The notes under the pieces: model-generated | What the model saw: the letters and a program-made list of their open reading frames with translations, nothing else | What the model was told of the DNA's origin: nothing | The model's database searches: none | Program-made: the position numbers and the translations under genes | Shown: in pieces, positions 61,606 to 64,000 of the stretch | How positions within the stretch are numbered: position 1 is the first letter of the stretch | Layout of the letters: each line of letters begins with the position of its first letter | Assembly (NCBI GenBank): GCA_914767715.1 | Contig: OU612067.1 | Span: 17,859,001 to 17,923,000 of the forward strand | Source of the DNA: Membranipora membranacea | Taxonomy: Eukaryota; Bryozoa; Gymnolaemata; Cheilostomatida; Membraniporidae | Direction: 5' to 3' | Length of the DNA stretch: 64,000 bases

Positions 61606-62712
61606 ATGGCGGAGCGATTGCAAACGTCGGGTATCGAGGCGTCGCGACTGGATCCCCGACTTTCCCAATATCCCTCTGCCACCACAGAGATAACAAACTT
61701 GTTCTATGTTCATTTCAGTGTTATCAATTTATTTTTTAGACTCAGTGGAAAAGAACATGAGTGAGTTTTCAGTGAAACTACACACAAAGAAGGGAGCAGC
61801 TCGTATTCAGAAGGCTCAGAAGTTTCTAAATGATGTGAAGTCAGAAGAAAACAAGATAATAAAGCAAATTCAAGACATAGCCAGACCGGTAGAGTTGTCT
61901 AGATAACGCCAGCTTTAAGCCCATTATGTATTGCACTGTGTGAAACAAATCCCTTTAAAACTTAGCTTGAACCAAGGAGTTCCTTGCTTGAACCAATGTC
62001 GTCTTTTTCATAACCAGCGATTCTTCAACATCAACTGTACCAGCTTTTAATCATTGGGATTGCTCTTCATCAAGTTATTGTAACTTTGAAGGCGTCAGAG
62101 AGTTATGACAAACTTACACAGAGTAGAGGTACAGCTAACTTTACTAAAGCATATGGCAGCTGCCTCGTGACACTACAGGATACTCTGAGCAAACTTCAGG
62201 ATATCAGCAGACTGTTGGAGGAAAGCTCAGATACCGAAGAGGAGGAGGAGGGTGAAGATGAAGACACTGAACGACACATTCACACAGACGGGTAGGCTTC
62301 TGCTGCAATGATTTTAGATTATATACTAACACTTTCTAATGTGATGTTATATAACATGGACAGAGTTATTCCCCATTGTATGATCGTATGAATATGGCAG
62401 GCACACAATTGATCGGAGTCAATGTTGGGTGTAAGATATCTTTGTAAAAAAAAGTCTTGATAGTTTACAGAAAATGAAGAAATAACATAGCAAGATCCAC
62501 ACATACTATCACCACTCTGAGGCACCCCAATTTGAACAAATCCATCCACACACACACACACATTTATATGTGGGCAATAAATAAACACAGCTTAGGATAA
62601 AACTAAATGTGGCTGTTGAAAACCTCTCCACTGATTTTGCAGCGATGAGCAAGATGAAGGTGAGATGAAGACGGAGCCTCCAGACACTGCGCCGATCTCT
62701 GAATCTGACAAG
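61606..62712 (+). CDS. 5' part of an unidentified gene: helical N-terminus followed by an acidic region (continues right)
   Basis: Four exons join in phase: 61606-61630 (MAERLQTS), 61740-61888, 62092-62291 and 62643-62712, each with GT/AG borders. The product so far is 148 residues. Residues 9-100 are charged and amphipathic (SEFSVKLHTKKGAARIQKAQ, then LQDTLSKLQDISRLLEES), predicting long helices as in coiled-coil or BAR-like proteins. Then a run of Glu and Asp follows, including TEEEEEGEDEDTE. I do not recognise the family; BAR-type is only a guess. Exon 4 ends in phase 0 at a GTATGA donor, and no further exon is seen up to 64000. The first intron is only 109 bp. If the first short exon is wrong, the next in-frame ATG is MSEFSV in exon 2. 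Confidence 0.6.
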
Positions 62713-64000
62713 GTATGATTTTTATAGTAACTACCATATTTTAAGAATTTTTTCAACTTTTTATCGAACACTAAATATTGTGGCACAGTACCAATACTGT
62801 TATCGAGAACTTTTATTTCATATCTGAATAAATCAATCAAAAAAACAGAGGCAAAATAAGGCATGAAGCACGGTGTGCACTAGTCTGTCTCAACATGCTG
62901 TCAAAACAGGCTAAGTGTGTCTCATCCACCAACTTGTATTGAATTTACTGGTGAAAAAAGAATGTCAGCATGTATTGACCCGCTGCATACTACGTGATAA
63001 TATATATCAAAGGAAGCCGTTTCAAATTATTTCATGAATAATGCTACTGACCCTTGTGGCATCTATGTTATCTGAATCAAGGGTACTATATGAATGAGTG
63101 TAATGACAAGTGCCAGATATTAATTCAACATGCCAAATTTAACTTGATTTTCCTTAACAGTTCAGAATCACTGCTTTTCAGCAGCTTTTCTCTATTATCG
63201 AGCATGGCCCAAGTGTTGACCTAGCTAGCCAAATGATAGTGTATAAATGTGCTTAGATCGATAAATCCAAATATAGGGCAGTGCCGTCGGTGTCACCTGG
63301 GGTAATCTGTTTTACAACCAGAGAACTTTTGATTTATAAGAACATACCATTATTCCATAACCAAGTATTCTTTTGCCACACTTGTTTTGTTCGAACATGG
63401 TAATGATTGTATTAAAATCACCATAATGGAATGAGGTTTTGTACTGGAGTGTATAGATAAAAGGATGTACATCTAATAAAACTCAACAAGAACATTTTAA
63501 AAATAGATTCATGTTGTGCAATAATTGATTTCAAACCGTCAGACGCTTGCTCACTTAGCTTTGACTATTAATAGGAAGCTATAGAAATAAATGCTTATGG
63601 GTCTTGGCACGTGGAAAGGCGGCATGGAAATCTGTTGGTAAAAGAGATGACAATTTCAACAAAAGTAAAATGGCTTGATTAATGGCAGTATAAACCACAC
63701 AAAAAGTCAGGGAAATTTAAGGCCAATGTTCCTATATGCCAGACAAGACCCTAAGGCCTAATATATCAAGTGTGCTATAAATAATAGAACATCAGACAAA
63801 CAAAAATTTCACCGAGGTAGCTGAGTGATATAGATATAATTTTATTACGATGTGGTGTATGAATGCTGTAATCATTCATCTTGCATTTAAAATATCAGTA
63901 TAAATGTTGATCTTGATGTGACTGGATCATTCGGAGTGTGACTCATAGCATGTCATGACTCAAATCAGAATATGCATATAACTTGGTAAACTAAAACTAA
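62713..64000. other. Probable intron of the right-hand gene; nothing else seen
   Basis: No splice-flanked open frame of note on either strand. AT-rich, with scattered short inverted words. It probably contains only intron. Confidence 0.5.

Overview
The window is nuclear DNA from an invertebrate animal. Every recognisable gene is split into short exons with GT/AG introns of roughly 0.1-1.6 kb, the sequence is AT-rich by eye, and the gene set is metazoan: a NACHT/WD40 protein, SLC35B1, a rolling-stone-like membrane protein, a Methuselah-like 7TM receptor and CDC45. The phylum cannot be fixed from the sequence alone.

Layout. 1-2740: a near-perfect direct duplication (777 bp, offset 1963 bp) around the 5' end of an unidentified minus-strand gene. 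3144-3577: a hAT-type MITE. 4441-23888 (-): a complete 32-exon NWD2-like gene (1740 aa). 25188-27857: TE debris, including two non-LTR retrotransposon pieces, bracketed by inverted repeats with a probable 8-bp target duplication. 29710-33764 (-): a complete 6-exon SLC35B1 (344 aa). 35013-35720 (+): a rolling-stone-like gene. 37007-37543: a long foldback element in a TTAA site. 39153-46046 (+): a complete 6-exon receptor (1357 aa) with four repeats of a C-A-x-C-[NH]-G module plus somatomedin-B-like segments and a C-terminal 7TM. 47310-57255 (-): a complete 16-exon CDC45 (568 aa), convergent with the receptor. 58638-59006: a foldback with 10-bp target duplications. 60617-61252 (-): a LINE RT fragment. 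61606-62712 (+): the first exons of an unidentified gene that probably runs off the right edge.

All exon models were built by hand from splice signals with reading phase checked across every junction; the four main models close exactly in frame. The genes do not look like one pathway: DNA replication (CDC45), ER nucleotide transport (SLC35B1), a STAND-type NTPase (NWD2-like), a receptor and a Rost-family membrane protein are ordinary neighbours. The main interest is the modular receptor ectodomain, the dense and varied MITE content with readable target duplications, and repeats that copy or mimic splice sites (39-bp exon-tail repeat in the NWD2-like gene, 50-bp minisatellite in CDC45 intron 1).
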